DNA from: an uncultured Anaerobiospirillum sp.
GTDB lineage: Bacteria; Pseudomonadota; Gammaproteobacteria; Enterobacterales; Succinivibrionaceae
Assembly: GCA_944392765.1 (NCBI GenBank)
Contig: CALXXU010000008.1
Span: forward strand, 1 to 53,216
Reading direction: 5' to 3'
Length of the DNA: 53,216 nucleotides
Positions within the stretch are counted from its first letter, which is position 1. Each line of letters starts with the position of its first letter. The translations under genes were made by a program, and so were the position numbers. The notes beneath the pieces were generated by a model. It did not search any database and was not told where the DNA came from. It saw only the letters and a program-made list of their open reading frames with translations. Positions 12,813-20,031 of the stretch are shown here, one piece after another.

Positions 12813-14177
12813 ATGTCATTTTTCTCCGAGATTGAGCAGCGCCGCGCCCAGTATGAAGACCTCGCCGCGAAAACGGTGGAGCAGGCGCTCAAGAAGGGAG
12901 CCCACCAGGTCAAGATTAAGATTGGTGCCGGTAAGGGCATCAATGTTTCCGCCCGTGAGGGTGAGATTGAGAACCTTGAGTTCAACCAAATGCTGGGCAT
13001 GGCGGTACGCGTCTATCGTGACCACCACAGTGCTTCGGTCAGCACCAATGATTTCTCGCAAGAGAGCATTGAGAACGCGATCGACTCCGCGCTGAGCTTA
13101 AGTCAGTACACCTCGCCTGATGACTTTGCCGGGCTGTGTGATGAGGCCGATCTGTACCAAGGCGGCGTCGAGATCAAGAACTGCTATGCCTTAGAAGAAG
13201 ACCCGGACGCCGTGGTTAAGCGCGCGATCGAGTTTGAGCAGCTGGGCATCGCCAAGATCCCAGCGTTTAAGGACCAAGGCTTAGTTAAGTCCGATGGCTC
13301 GCTCTACTCGATTGAGTACGATTTAGAGATCTTGGCCACCAGCCACGGCTTTTGCCGCTCTAAGGCTGAGTCCACGGTTTCCAAGTACATCGGCTTTGTC
13401 GGCGCACGCGATGGGGTGATGCAGACCAGCTCCAGCGGTCAAACGATGACCAATCCAGCTCAGGAGTGGAGCGACGAGCGCTTAGTGGATGAGGCCATTG
13501 AGCGCACCTTAGGCAAGCTCGGCGCCCGTAAGGTCAAGACCGGTAAGTACAATGTGATCTTCCGCCGCGCGGGCTCAGGCTTTATCGCCTCGTGCTTAAG
13601 CGGACTTACGGGCAATCTCATCTACCACAACTCGTCCTACTTAAAGGACAAGTTAGGGGAGCAGATTTACCCGAACTTCATCACAATCCAGGAAGATCCA
13701 TGGCGGGCCGATGGCCTGTGCTCGAGCGCCTTTGATAGCGATGGTGTCGCGACCCGTCCTTTGACCTTGGTCGAAAACGGCGTGCTCAAGGAGTACTTGC
13801 TTGACACCTATAGTGCGCGCAAGCTCAAGATGCGCTGCAATGGCCACAACGACTCGCTCTACAACACTTGGGTCACCGCCGATAGTGCGCACACCTGCTC
13901 CTTAGAGGAGATGATGCGCCAGGCCGGGAGCGGCATCGTGATCGACGGGCTGATGGGTCAGGGCGTCAACGTGGTCAATGGCAACTACAGTCGCGGCCTC
14001 TCGGGCTTCTACTTTGAAAATGGCGAGCGCGTGCACGCCGTGGACGAAGTCACGGTCGCAGGCAATATGCTCGATATGACTCGCAACATTGCCTTACTGG
14101 GCTCGGATGTCGATGAGCGTCGTTTCCTGCAAGTGGGCTCGATCTTGATCCCAGAGATCACCATCTCCGGTGACTAA
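12813..14177 (+). CDS. pmbA: TldE/PmbA metalloprotease partner
   Basis: PmbA (TldE) is the non-zinc subunit of the TldD/TldE protease. The 454 residues match the family (E. coli 450). They show the N-terminal GVNVSAREGEIE-type segment (here GINVSAREGEIENLEF), VFRRAGSGFIASCLSG in place of the zinc helix, and the C-terminal GLMGQGVNVVNGNYSRGLSGFYFENGE motif. As expected, no HEXXXH is present. The start ATG has AAGG at seven bases, next to a small CAGGCC/GGCCTG hairpin. It probably shares a transcript with tldD and yjgA. Confidence 0.96.
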   Translation: MSFFSEIEQRRAQYEDLAAKTVEQALKKGAHQVKIKIGAGKGINVSAREGEIENLEFNQMLGMAVRVYRDHHSASVSTNDFSQESIENAIDSALSLSQYTSPDDFAGLCDEADLYQGGVEIKNCYALEEDPDAVVKRAIEFEQLGIAKIPAFKDQGLVKSDGSLYSIEYDLEILATSHGFCRSKAESTVSKYIGFVGARDGVMQTSSSGQTMTNPAQEWSDERLVDEAIERTLGKLGARKVKTGKYNVIFRRAGSGFIASCLSGLTGNLIYHNSSYLKDKLGEQIYPNFITIQEDPWRADGLCSSAFDSDGVATRPLTLVENGVLKEYLLDTYSARKLKMRCNGHNDSLYNTWVTADSAHTCSLEEMMRQAGSGIVIDGLMGQGVNVVNGNYSRGLSGFYFENGERVHAVDEVTVAGNMLDMTRNIALLGSDVDERRFLQVGSILIPEITISGD

Positions 14178-14184
14178 GCTTCTC

Positions 14185-14392
14185 CCTTAACTTCCAGTAA
14201 GGTTGACACTCAGTTGTAGCTTTGATTGAGAAAAGGTCATATTTATGCGGTTTTATTGCTTGATTTGAGAGCCTAAACTAAGTGTCAACAGTACCACTTG
14301 AATTAAAGGCAAAAGACACACGTCTTTAGCATTAAAACCTCATAAATATCGCATTCTTAGAAAATGAGTGTCAAAGTAGCAAGAAGTTAAGG
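14185..14392. repeat. 208-bp imperfect palindrome after pmbA
   Basis: The left arm starts CCTTAACTTCCAG and the right arm ends in AAGTTAAGG. The arms can be aligned over about 75 bases each, sharing TTGACACTCA/GAGTGTCAA, CATATTTATG.GGTTTTA and GAG..AA blocks. No coding frame is present. It may be a MITE-like relic, a long RNA hairpin or a rho-independent end structure between convergent genes. No target-site duplication is visible. The rest of the 383-base gap up to 14560 holds nothing recognisable. Confidence 0.6.
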
Positions 14393-14560
14393 CCTTGTGT
14401 TTGAGAGCAGCGGCAGCAGCGGAACTTAATCCAGCGCTGCCGTGCCCTGTGGCTTGAGGCCATGATACGGCGCCAACCTTCCAGCTTTCGGCAGCCAAAA
14501 ATTTAGCTGCACAAAAGTTAAGCCACCAAGTGCGGGCTCACGGCAGCGTGCGCGTCACCG

Positions 14561-15862
14561 CTAACGGCGGTACACACCCAGCATCGTGGCGCGCAGACCG
14601 CACATGCCCGAAGGTTCAGCGGTGACTTCGACCGTGCCTTCACCTAAGAACTTGAGCTCCAGCGCGCCATCCTCGGATGGGCAGCTCAGTCCCGCATCGG
14701 TGAGATTGCAGACCTCCGACTCAAAGGAGCAGGTGTGGCCGCTGTTTGGGTTAACCGTCTCGATTGCGACCGAGACGTCACCGCTTTCCTCAGAGACGGC
14801 GATGCTTAAGGTACCCTCGCCGTTATCGGGACGGTACACAGTGGCACCAGAGCTCTGGGCTTGATCCGAGCTCTGGGCTGGGACATATGTGCCGAGCATT
14901 GTGGCGTTGAGGCCACACATGCCATCAGGCTCTTGCGTAACCTCAATGACGTCATTTTCGCGATACTTGAGCACCAGATCGCCCGACTCGCTAAAGCAGG
15001 TGAGGCCATCCTCGTCGAAGCGGCAACCCTCGGACTCAAAGGAACAGGTGCTGCCATTGTTAGGGTTGACAGTCTCGATTGTAACGAGCGGATCGCCGCT
15101 CTCCTCGGAAAATTCCAGCTGCAACATGCCCGCACTGGAGGTTGGGCGGTAGAGCGTTGGTACTGAGCTTGGGGCAGCATCTGCGCTCTGGGCCGAACCT
15201 GTGCTCTGAGCTGGGACATATGTGCCGAGCATTGTGGCGTTGAGGCCACACATGCCATCAGGCTCTTGCGTAACCTCGATGACATCGTTATCGCGGTACT
15301 TGAGCACGAGATCGCCCGTTTCGCTAAAGCAGGTGAGGCCATCCTTGTCGAAGCGGCAGCCCTCGGATTCAAAGGAGCAGGTGCTGCCATTGTTAGGATT
15401 CACGGTCTCGATCGTGACGATCGGATCACCGCTGTCCTCAGAGAACTCCAGCTGTAAGCTGCCCTCGCCGGAGGTTGGACGGTAGAGCGTAGGGGCGGCG
15501 CTTTCCTCGCGAGGGGTGTAATAACCCAGCATCGTGGCATTGAGGCCGCACATGCCATCAGGCTCAGCCGTAACCTCGATCAGATCATCATCGCGGTACT
15601 TGAGCACGAGATCGCCCGTTTCGCTAAAGCAGGTGAGGCCATCCTTGTCAAAGCGGCACCCTTCGGACTCAAAGGAGCAGGTGCTGCCATTGTTAGGGTT
15701 CACGGTCTCGATCGTGACGATCGGATCGCCGCTCTCCTCGGAAAATTCCAGCTCCAAGCTGCCCATAGCCTGGGTATAGTCGTAGGTGGCCGCGTGGCAG
15801 GTGATGCCATAGCCTGAGGCCAGGGCGCTCAGGAGCAGCGCCGCGAGTGTAGCTTTTTTCAT
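14561..15862 (-). CDS. Secreted four-repeat protein, unknown function
   Basis: 433 residues with a clear signal peptide (MKKATLAALLLSALASGYG...CHA, cleavage about residue 24). It has four copies of one ~90-residue beta-rich domain at about 27-115, 127-215, 238-326 and 343-431, joined by Ser/Ala/Gln/Pro linkers. The first three are almost identical (SGDPIVTIETVNPNNG, TCSFESEGCRFD, GLTCFSE, DLVLKYR, EPDGMCGLNATMLG). The fourth has diverged. Each unit has four conserved Cys, so two disulfides per domain are likely in the periplasm or outside. The true start is the ATG before the signal peptide (15862), with AGGAG about ten bases upstream. I do not recognise the family. The gene just upstream encodes a single-domain relative. 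Confidence 0.85.
   Translation of the reverse strand: MKKATLAALLLSALASGYGITCHAATYDYTQAMGSLELEFSEESGDPIVTIETVNPNNGSTCSFESEGCRFDKDGLTCFSETGDLVLKYRDDDLIEVTAEPDGMCGLNATMLGYYTPREESAAPTLYRPTSGEGSLQLEFSEDSGDPIVTIETVNPNNGSTCSFESEGCRFDKDGLTCFSETGDLVLKYRDNDVIEVTQEPDGMCGLNATMLGTYVPAQSTGSAQSADAAPSSVPTLYRPTSSAGMLQLEFSEESGDPLVTIETVNPNNGSTCSFESEGCRFDEDGLTCFSESGDLVLKYRENDVIEVTQEPDGMCGLNATMLGTYVPAQSSDQAQSSGATVYRPDNGEGTLSIAVSEESGDVSVAIETVNPNSGHTCSFESEVCNLTDAGLSCPSEDGALELKFLGEGTVEVTAEPSGMCGLRATMLGVYRR
14786..15790 (-). repeat. Near-identical domain repeats in DNA
   Basis: Three ~265-bp blocks (roughly 15518-15784, 15218-15484 and 14885-15151) are nearly identical in DNA as well as protein. This implies recent intragenic duplication or gene conversion. 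The fourth block, nearest the stop, is diverged. Confidence 0.8.
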
Positions 15863-15875
15863 TGAAAAATTTCTC

Positions 15876-16220
15876 CTAATGCTTGAGCTGATAGACCCCG
15901 GTGGCGGTGCCATAGAGGTCGCACAGATGGGCTGGGACCGAGGTGACCTTAAGGGTGTGGTTAAATCCGTACTTGATGACCACAGGGTAGCCATCGGCGG
16001 TAAAGCAGGTCATGCCATCCTCGCTTAAGGCGCAGCTTTCGGTGATTAATTCGCAGCTGCCTGGATGCGAGGTGCGAATGGTGACAAAGGGATCGCCGGT
16101 CTCTTCGGATACGGAAAGCTCCAAGTAGCCTGAACCGTCTTGATAAGTATAGAGGCTGGCTTGGCAGGTCGCTCCTGCTAAGGCGCAAATGATGCCAGCC
16201 ACAAATGCAATCAATTTCAT
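15876..16220 (-). CDS. Secreted single-domain homologue of the repeat protein
   Basis: 114 residues: a signal peptide (MKLIAFVAGIICALAGATCQA, cleavage about 21) and one copy of the domain found four times in the next gene. Shared positions are G.LELSVSEETGDPFVTI, a CELITESC pair, DGMTCFTADG and LCDLYGTATGVY. The four cysteines are kept. The start ATG has GGGAG five bases upstream; a longer in-frame extension to 16253 has no site. Only 13 bases separate it from the four-repeat gene, so the two form an operon. The upstream region shares a ~120-bp promoter-like segment with the RelE-like toxin gene near 18.4 kb. Function unknown. Confidence 0.8.
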   Translation of the reverse strand: MKLIAFVAGIICALAGATCQASLYTYQDGSGYLELSVSEETGDPFVTIRTSHPGSCELITESCALSEDGMTCFTADGYPVVIKYGFNHTLKVTSVPAHLCDLYGTATGVYQLKH

Positions 16221-16277
16221 AGGCGCTCCCAAAAGAAATTCGTGGAGCAGCACCCCATGTGCTTGCTCGCTATAGCT

Positions 16278-16341
16278 GCATAGTAGCGGGCATTCGTTCC
16301 ATAAATCGGAAGCAACCAGAAAATTGCAATATTTTTTGCGG
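16278..16341 (-). promoter_or_regulatory. Shared operator copy 1 (secreted proteins)
   Basis: TTCCA-TAAAT-CGGAA lies at 16297-16311, with GTAGC-like sequence on the gene-proximal side and AATATTTTTTG on the distal side. The wider block 16262-16385 aligns with the region upstream of the RelE-like gene (18364-18485). In the direction of the gene, the TACTAT next to the palindrome could be a -10 element. Confidence 0.55.
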
Positions 16342-16487
16342 TTTAGTTCACAGTTGAGACTGATTTTGCTGCAAGCTGCTGGAGACAGTGCCAGCTATCA
16401 TTGATAGCTCTTAAATCTCTTAATTAAGGCATCAAATTAGATTAGTATAAAATTTTAATCTGAAATTTTACGATATTGATTAACCTC

Positions 16488-16531
16488 TTTCGTCAGTCAC
16501 AACGACGAAAATGTTGTTTTTATGGTACAAT
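16488..16531 (+). promoter_or_regulatory. Promoter and operator of the RHH/PIN pair
   Basis: TTTCGTC (16488-16494) and GACGAAA (16504-16510) form a perfect inverted repeat. The extended -10 TGGTACAAT follows, with TACAAT at 16526-16531. The repeat covers the -35 position, as expected for an autoregulated antitoxin operator. Confidence 0.6.
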
Positions 16532-16569
16532 ATAGGAGAGAGTAACTCAACTGATGGGAGGAATGCGTT

Positions 16570-16797
16570 ATGAGTCAATCTTCCAATAGTACAACAAAGA
16601 CGGTTCAATGGACGGTTTCTGTGCCTGCGGATCTCGATGCCGATGTTCGTGCCTTTATGGAGACATTTCGCTTTGGCGAAGAAATGGATTTTTCTACTTT
16701 GCTTGATAAGGCGCTAACCAACTATATGATGCTGCGCATTTCAGAAAAATTCAGTTTTGACCCAGACGCTGCAGGTTTACCTAAGAGCGAAGTATAA
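16570..16797 (+). CDS. Ribbon-helix-helix antitoxin-like protein
   Basis: 75 residues with a short disordered N-terminus, then a strand (TVQWTVSVPADLD) and two helices (ADVRAFMETFRF, DFSTLLDKALTNYMML). The pattern fits a small RHH DNA-binding fold as in CopG/Arc-type antitoxins. GGGAGGA sits seven bases before the ATG. It lies 68 bases upstream of a PIN-domain gene, the common antitoxin-toxin order, and a perfect inverted repeat covers its promoter. Base composition is more A+T-rich than the core genes, which suggests transfer. The RHH call is from pattern, not from a search. Confidence 0.65.
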   Translation: MSQSSNSTTKTVQWTVSVPADLDADVRAFMETFRFGEEMDFSTLLDKALTNYMMLRISEKFSFDPDAAGLPKSEV

Positions 16798-16865
16798 AAT
16801 TTAATTGATAGTGCATTTGTATTTAGTTTGTTAGTGCTCTGTCAGTATCAACATATATCTCTGCT

Positions 16866-17684
16866 ATGGTTTGTAAAATTTACAAAGCAGTAATAGATAC
16901 AAATATTATTATTATATCAGCTCTTAGAGGAAAAAGCGACTATAGTACTGACAATGATTTGGATTTCAACTCTACTCCTCCTAAAATAATTTATAAAGCC
17001 ATAGTAAATGGCAGGGTTGTGTTGGTATCATCGGAAGAGCAGATTGAAGAGCTAAAGGATGTTACACATCGAGATATCCAACAGTCAGTGATGTCTAGAA
17101 GCTTCGTTGGGTTGTTTATAAATCTCATTAATAGAAGTGCGATAAAAGTTGTAACTAAACCTCTTTCTTCTAAAGAGTCAAATGATTCTAAAGATGATTT
17201 CTTAATTGAACTTTGTGAGTCAGGTATTCCAGATGTTCTTGTTACTGGTGATAAGAAATCTGGTTTGCTAAAGCGTGGTACTATTGGTTCAGCAGATGTG
17301 ATGACGGCTGATCAATTTGTTGAACGATACTTATTAGAGCCAACTAAGCAAAGTACATTAGGATCAATTGATGAGTTTATGCAACTCAATGGAGATTATT
17401 TTACTATACAGGTAATTGAAGGTGCATTTAAGAGAAGTGCGCTTTCTTTAGCAAATTCTTTGCGTGGTCATAACTGGATTATTCAAGAAGGTGAAGATAA
17501 CGCTCCGTCGTATTTGCTTTTAACTGGTTGTTATGCAACAAAACAGTCTGCCAATAGTGTGGCTATGTATATGCAAGACTGTTTTTTATTTAAAGATACT
17601 ATTGCAGTTAAACAGATTAAAGAAATCCAAGATAAAATTCGGCTCAACAATCGAATTAACTACCATAAAAATAAAAGAAGATAA
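16866..17684 (+). CDS. PIN-domain nuclease-like protein with SPOR-like C-terminus
   Basis: 272 residues. The N-terminal part (1-155) is a PIN fold: AVIDTN (D11), SSEEQIEEL (acidic residues near 57-62), SKDDFLIELCESG (D110/D111) and VLVTGDK (D129), the acidic residues that bind metal in PIN ribonucleases. Residues about 176-258 (DYFTIQVIEG..., SLRGHNWIIQ, SYLLLTGCYATKQSAN, then KQIKEIQDKI) resemble a DamX-like SPOR domain, which normally binds denuded peptidoglycan. That combination would be unusual because PIN toxins act in the cytoplasm. No signal peptide or membrane helix is visible. The ATG has no clear Shine-Dalgarno site. It follows an RHH antitoxin-like gene and is followed by a strong terminator. 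Confidence 0.75.
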   Translation: MVCKIYKAVIDTNIIIISALRGKSDYSTDNDLDFNSTPPKIIYKAIVNGRVVLVSSEEQIEELKDVTHRDIQQSVMSRSFVGLFINLINRSAIKVVTKPLSSKESNDSKDDFLIELCESGIPDVLVTGDKKSGLLKRGTIGSADVMTADQFVERYLLEPTKQSTLGSIDEFMQLNGDYFTIQVIEGAFKRSALSLANSLRGHNWIIQEGEDNAPSYLLLTGCYATKQSANSVAMYMQDCFLFKDTIAVKQIKEIQDKIRLNNRINYHKNKRR

Positions 17685-17691
17685 TTAAAAA

Positions 17692-17728
17692 AATACCTTG
17701 ATTTAAATGAGTCAAGGTATTTTTTTTG
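17692..17728 (+). terminator. Intrinsic terminator of the RHH/PIN operon
   Basis: AATACCTTGA (17692-17701) and TCAAGGTATT (17712-17721) form a perfect ten-base stem, followed by a run of T. Confidence 0.9.
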
Positions 17729-17746
17729 TCAGTCGTATTGTGTCAT

Positions 17747-17861
17747 GAGTTTTTACAAAATTAAGTAAGATAGGTCTAGCAGTAACTTTGCTTCAAAGAA
17801 CAGTATAAATAAGCCATTTGTATTCGGGCAGATACCACCTTACAGTGTTTTGTAAAAACTC
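17747..17861. repeat. 115-bp imperfect palindrome
   Basis: GAGTTTTTACAAAA (17747-17760) and TTTTGTAAAAACTC (17848-17861) are perfect inverted 14-mers. Alignment of the arms continues inwards (GTAAG.T.GGT). No coding sequence is inside. It may be a short non-autonomous mobile element or a structured RNA. The rest of 17862-18032 holds only the toxin terminator. Confidence 0.6.
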
Positions 17862-17965
17862 AGGTTGTGTACGCTAAACTTAAGCGATTTACTTAACTTA
17901 ACCACCTATCATCAACCTTTGGCACATGCACGATCCTCAAGGAGAGGCGTACAGTGGCTGATAAA

Positions 17966-17993
17966 CTAAAGGGCCGCAAGTGCGACCCTTTAG
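17966..17993 (-). terminator. Terminator of the RelE-like gene
   Basis: CTAAAGGG / CCCTTTAG around GCA/TGC forms a hairpin; read on the minus strand it is followed by TTTATC. It lies about 40 bases past the RelE-like stop. A near copy is found at 18704-18721. Confidence 0.6.
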
Positions 17994-18032
17994 CTTAATG
18001 CTGCGGCGATGATTGCCATGAGCAAATGCTCC

Positions 18033-18314
18033 TTAATAAGGACGGTAGGCGCATTCGTGATTAGCTGCGCACAACAGCTCAATGGTGCCGCAGCTCAGAC
18101 GGCGGAAGATCAGGCGGAATTTGTGGCTCAGGCGCACGCTGTAGACCTGATCACTTGGCACTTTGAGCTTCTCCATTTGCAGCTCCTGGGCGTGGGGATC
18201 GCGTGCCAGAGTTTCAAGCACTTGCGTCAACTTGCGCTTGATCTCAGCTGGGATGTGTCGGACGCTCTTGCGAAAAGCGCCGCTGCTCTTCAATGCGGTT
18301 TTAGGCTTGCGCAT
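18033..18314 (-). CDS. RelE/ParE-like toxin, apparently orphan
   Basis: 93 residues, basic. There are two N-terminal helices (FRKSVRHIPAEIKRKLTQVLETLARDP) followed by the strand pattern YSVRLSHKFRLIFRRL...IELLCAANHECAYR. That layout fits the RelE/ParE fold, in which basic residues of the core strands contact the ribosomal A-site mRNA. AGGAGG lies five bases upstream of the ATG. No antitoxin gene is adjacent on either side. The upstream block 18364-18485 is homologous to the promoter region of the secreted repeat proteins, and the downstream hairpin also occurs as a second copy at 18.7 kb. It could be a solitary toxin or a chromosomal relic. Confidence 0.65.
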   Translation of the reverse strand: MRKPKTALKSSGAFRKSVRHIPAEIKRKLTQVLETLARDPHAQELQMEKLKVPSDQVYSVRLSHKFRLIFRRLSCGTIELLCAANHECAYRPY

Positions 18315-18379
18315 CTTAACCTCCTAATTAGCTGGTGATGAGCTAGATAGTAACCTCTAGTTTTTTGTTCTCTATAACC

Positions 18380-18445
18380 GCATGGTAATGGGTATCTGTT
18401 CCATAGTGTGGAAGAAAACCTAAAATTAAAATATTTTTTTTGTGG
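18380..18445 (-). promoter_or_regulatory. Shared operator copy 2 (RelE-like gene)
   Basis: TTCCA-TAGTG-TGGAA at 18399-18413, with GCATGGTA on the gene side and AATATTTTTTTTG on the distal side. It matches copy 1 over more than 100 bases (to 18485), including TTTAGTTCAC and TTTTGCTGCAA. Confidence 0.6.
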
Positions 18446-18703
18446 TTTAGTTCACGGTTGGGATTTATTTTGCTGCAATGTGTTGAAGGTAAGCATTAGG
18501 AATGCTTGTTTACTGAGGACGAGCGTGGGAAGTTTGGGTGGGTATAGGTGAGGAGGGTGGGTAGAGGTGAGAGCGCGGTGCTGGGAGAGAGGCTAACCGC
18601 CACAGGGGGATCAAAGCTCAGGGGCTAAACTGGGGGCGGTAGCAGGTGGGCGCGCAATAGGTGAGCGGCACAAGGTGGGGTTAGGTGGGGCGCAAAAACT
18701 AAA

Positions 18704-18721
18704 GGGCCGCAGATGCGGCCC
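18704..18721 (-). terminator. Second copy of the RelE-type terminator hairpin
   Basis: GGGCCGCA / TGCGGCCC with a two-base loop; on the minus strand it is followed by TTTAGTTTTT. Its flanks (AAACTAAAGGGCCGCA on the left, CTGCGGC on the right) match those of 17966-17993. It may mark the end of a lost duplicate of the toxin gene or serve the small ORF at 19013-19162. Confidence 0.55.
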
Positions 18722-19012
18722 TCAGTTAATATTCTGCGGCAGCTGGGCTGCCGGAGGCTTGGGGGAGTGCTTGTTGAGCTACCAGCTACAGGCTTAGTGC
18801 TGCGCTCGTGGCGCGATCAACACTAGCTCGTGGGCTGTATTAATCCAAATCATCATGGTCAAAGTAAGAAGACCTTGATGCTCCAAGCTGACGGGGTTGA
18901 CCCGTGTGCGTGTCCTTATGCGTCTGTGTTCGTTTGAGTTTTGCTTGGGCGTAGGCTCGCAAACGTTGCCCTTACGTACGACGGGCGCACGCAAGTATGG
19001 CGTTGGTGAGGA

Positions 19013-19162
19013 CTACTTGGCTAGCGCAAATCTGAAGTCAACGCGCTCGCTTTGAGCACGGTCATCGACGTGACGACGCTTCAGGAAGTTGAAAGCCTTG
19101 AAGTTGTTCTTTACGCCAAAGGCGGTGATAGGTGCGAACCCGCGCTTCTTCTGCGGATACAT
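19013..19162 (-). CDS. Small basic protein, hypothetical
   Basis: 49 residues, Lys/Arg-rich, beginning MYPQKKRGFAPITAFGVKN. The ATG is preceded by AGGAG at an eight-base spacing, the main support for translation. Only this frame is open over the segment. I do not recognise the family. The upstream minus-strand region of several hundred bases lacks genes and could be a long structured leader. It could also be a fortuitous frame. Confidence 0.45.
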   Translation of the reverse strand: MYPQKKRGFAPITAFGVKNNFKAFNFLKRRHVDDRAQSERVDFRFALAK

Positions 19163-20031
19163 ACTGCTATCTCCTAAAAAACAAACGACAACCATTAACG
19201 GTTGCAACAGATCCTGATGTCTCTCCAGAGCTTACGGCAAGCTCCGAGGGCGCCTACCTTACTTTAAGTTACGCTTCCCGCGTGATGTGCACGCACCCAC
19301 TAAAGTGAACGCTTAAGCTTAGTGCACTCTTTTAAGTCACAGAGCTTTTAGCTTCTACTTTAGCCACGGAGGGGTTAAACATCACGTTTCAACTGGGAAC
19401 CGTTATTAATACAACGGCAGCGCAGCTCTTTTTTTTGATCACTTTACCTTGATCGTTAGCGTTTGCAAATGGTCAAATTTGACTTTTTCATAACACAAAT
19501 TTGATGGTGCTAGAACCAATGGTGCGGCCTAGCACGATACAACAATCAGATGTTACAAAAATTTAGATTGAGGGCTAATTTATGCTCTTCCTAGATAGAA
19601 CGCCCCATAGTGCCAACAGAGCTGCCCTTTTCGTAACATTGTGCTGTTTGAGAAACGTGTTTCAATTTAAGAAATAGTTTCTCTGAGACTTTGCGCTTAG
19701 GCCCTAGTTGTGAAAAGTGGCCTGCAGGAAAAAGTGATTTGAATCACATTTAAAGCGTTTATGGCGCACCAGGTAAAGGCGCAGATCACCCCTTTGACCT
19801 AATACTTCACCAAAAGTGTGCACTAAAAGTAGAGGGCTAGGGCTAGCCCCCTTAGCCCTAGCCCTCTTATCGGGCGGGCCTCAGGGTGAGCTGCGGGGCT
19901 TAATGGACTCAGAGCCAGGGGCTGGACGCCACCCAACAAAAAAGCCTGGCTCCCAGAGGGGCCAGGCTTTTTCTCTACCAGCCGGGGCTGGCTTGATTTA
20001 GGCTAGGCTAGCTAGGCTTAGCTAGCTAGGC
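19163..20031. other. Long non-coding region
   Basis: No supported gene. 19210-19370 contains several short inverted repeats that could be the leader of the 49-residue ORF. 19400-19760 is A+T-rich, with GAGAAAC / GTTTCTC arms around 19651-19685. The right end holds the gpmI terminator and short AGCTAGGCTT repeats (20000-20036). Confidence 0.6.
19938..19972 (-). terminator. Terminator of gpmI
   Basis: AAAAAGCCTGGC / GCCAGGCTTTTT with a ten-base loop. It is a symmetric hairpin with T-runs on both strands, about 60 bases past the gpmI stop. Confidence 0.85.

Larger units (their letters stand above)
16221..16569. other. Divergent intergenic region
   Basis: No gene is present. The left part carries the conserved promoter/operator segment for the minus-strand secreted genes. 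The right part is A+T-rich and carries the promoter and an inverted repeat for the plus-strand RHH/PIN pair. Confidence 0.7.
18315..19012. other. Non-coding region with promoter copy and terminator copy
   Basis: It contains the shared operator at 18380-18445, a G-rich stretch of GTGGGTA/GGTGAG repeats (about 18524-18570) and the hairpin at 18704-18721. A 66-codon minus-strand frame at 18794-18994 has no ribosome site and no protein-like pattern, so I do not call it. Confidence 0.6.

Noticed and set aside
18794..18994. 66-codon minus-strand frame
   Set aside because: No ribosome site, no recognisable pattern, and the frame begins inside the spacer after the 49-residue ORF.
19163..19300. Glycine-riboswitch-like GGAGAG segment on the minus strand
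   Set aside because: The other conserved glycine aptamer blocks are missing and the downstream ORF is not a glycine gene.
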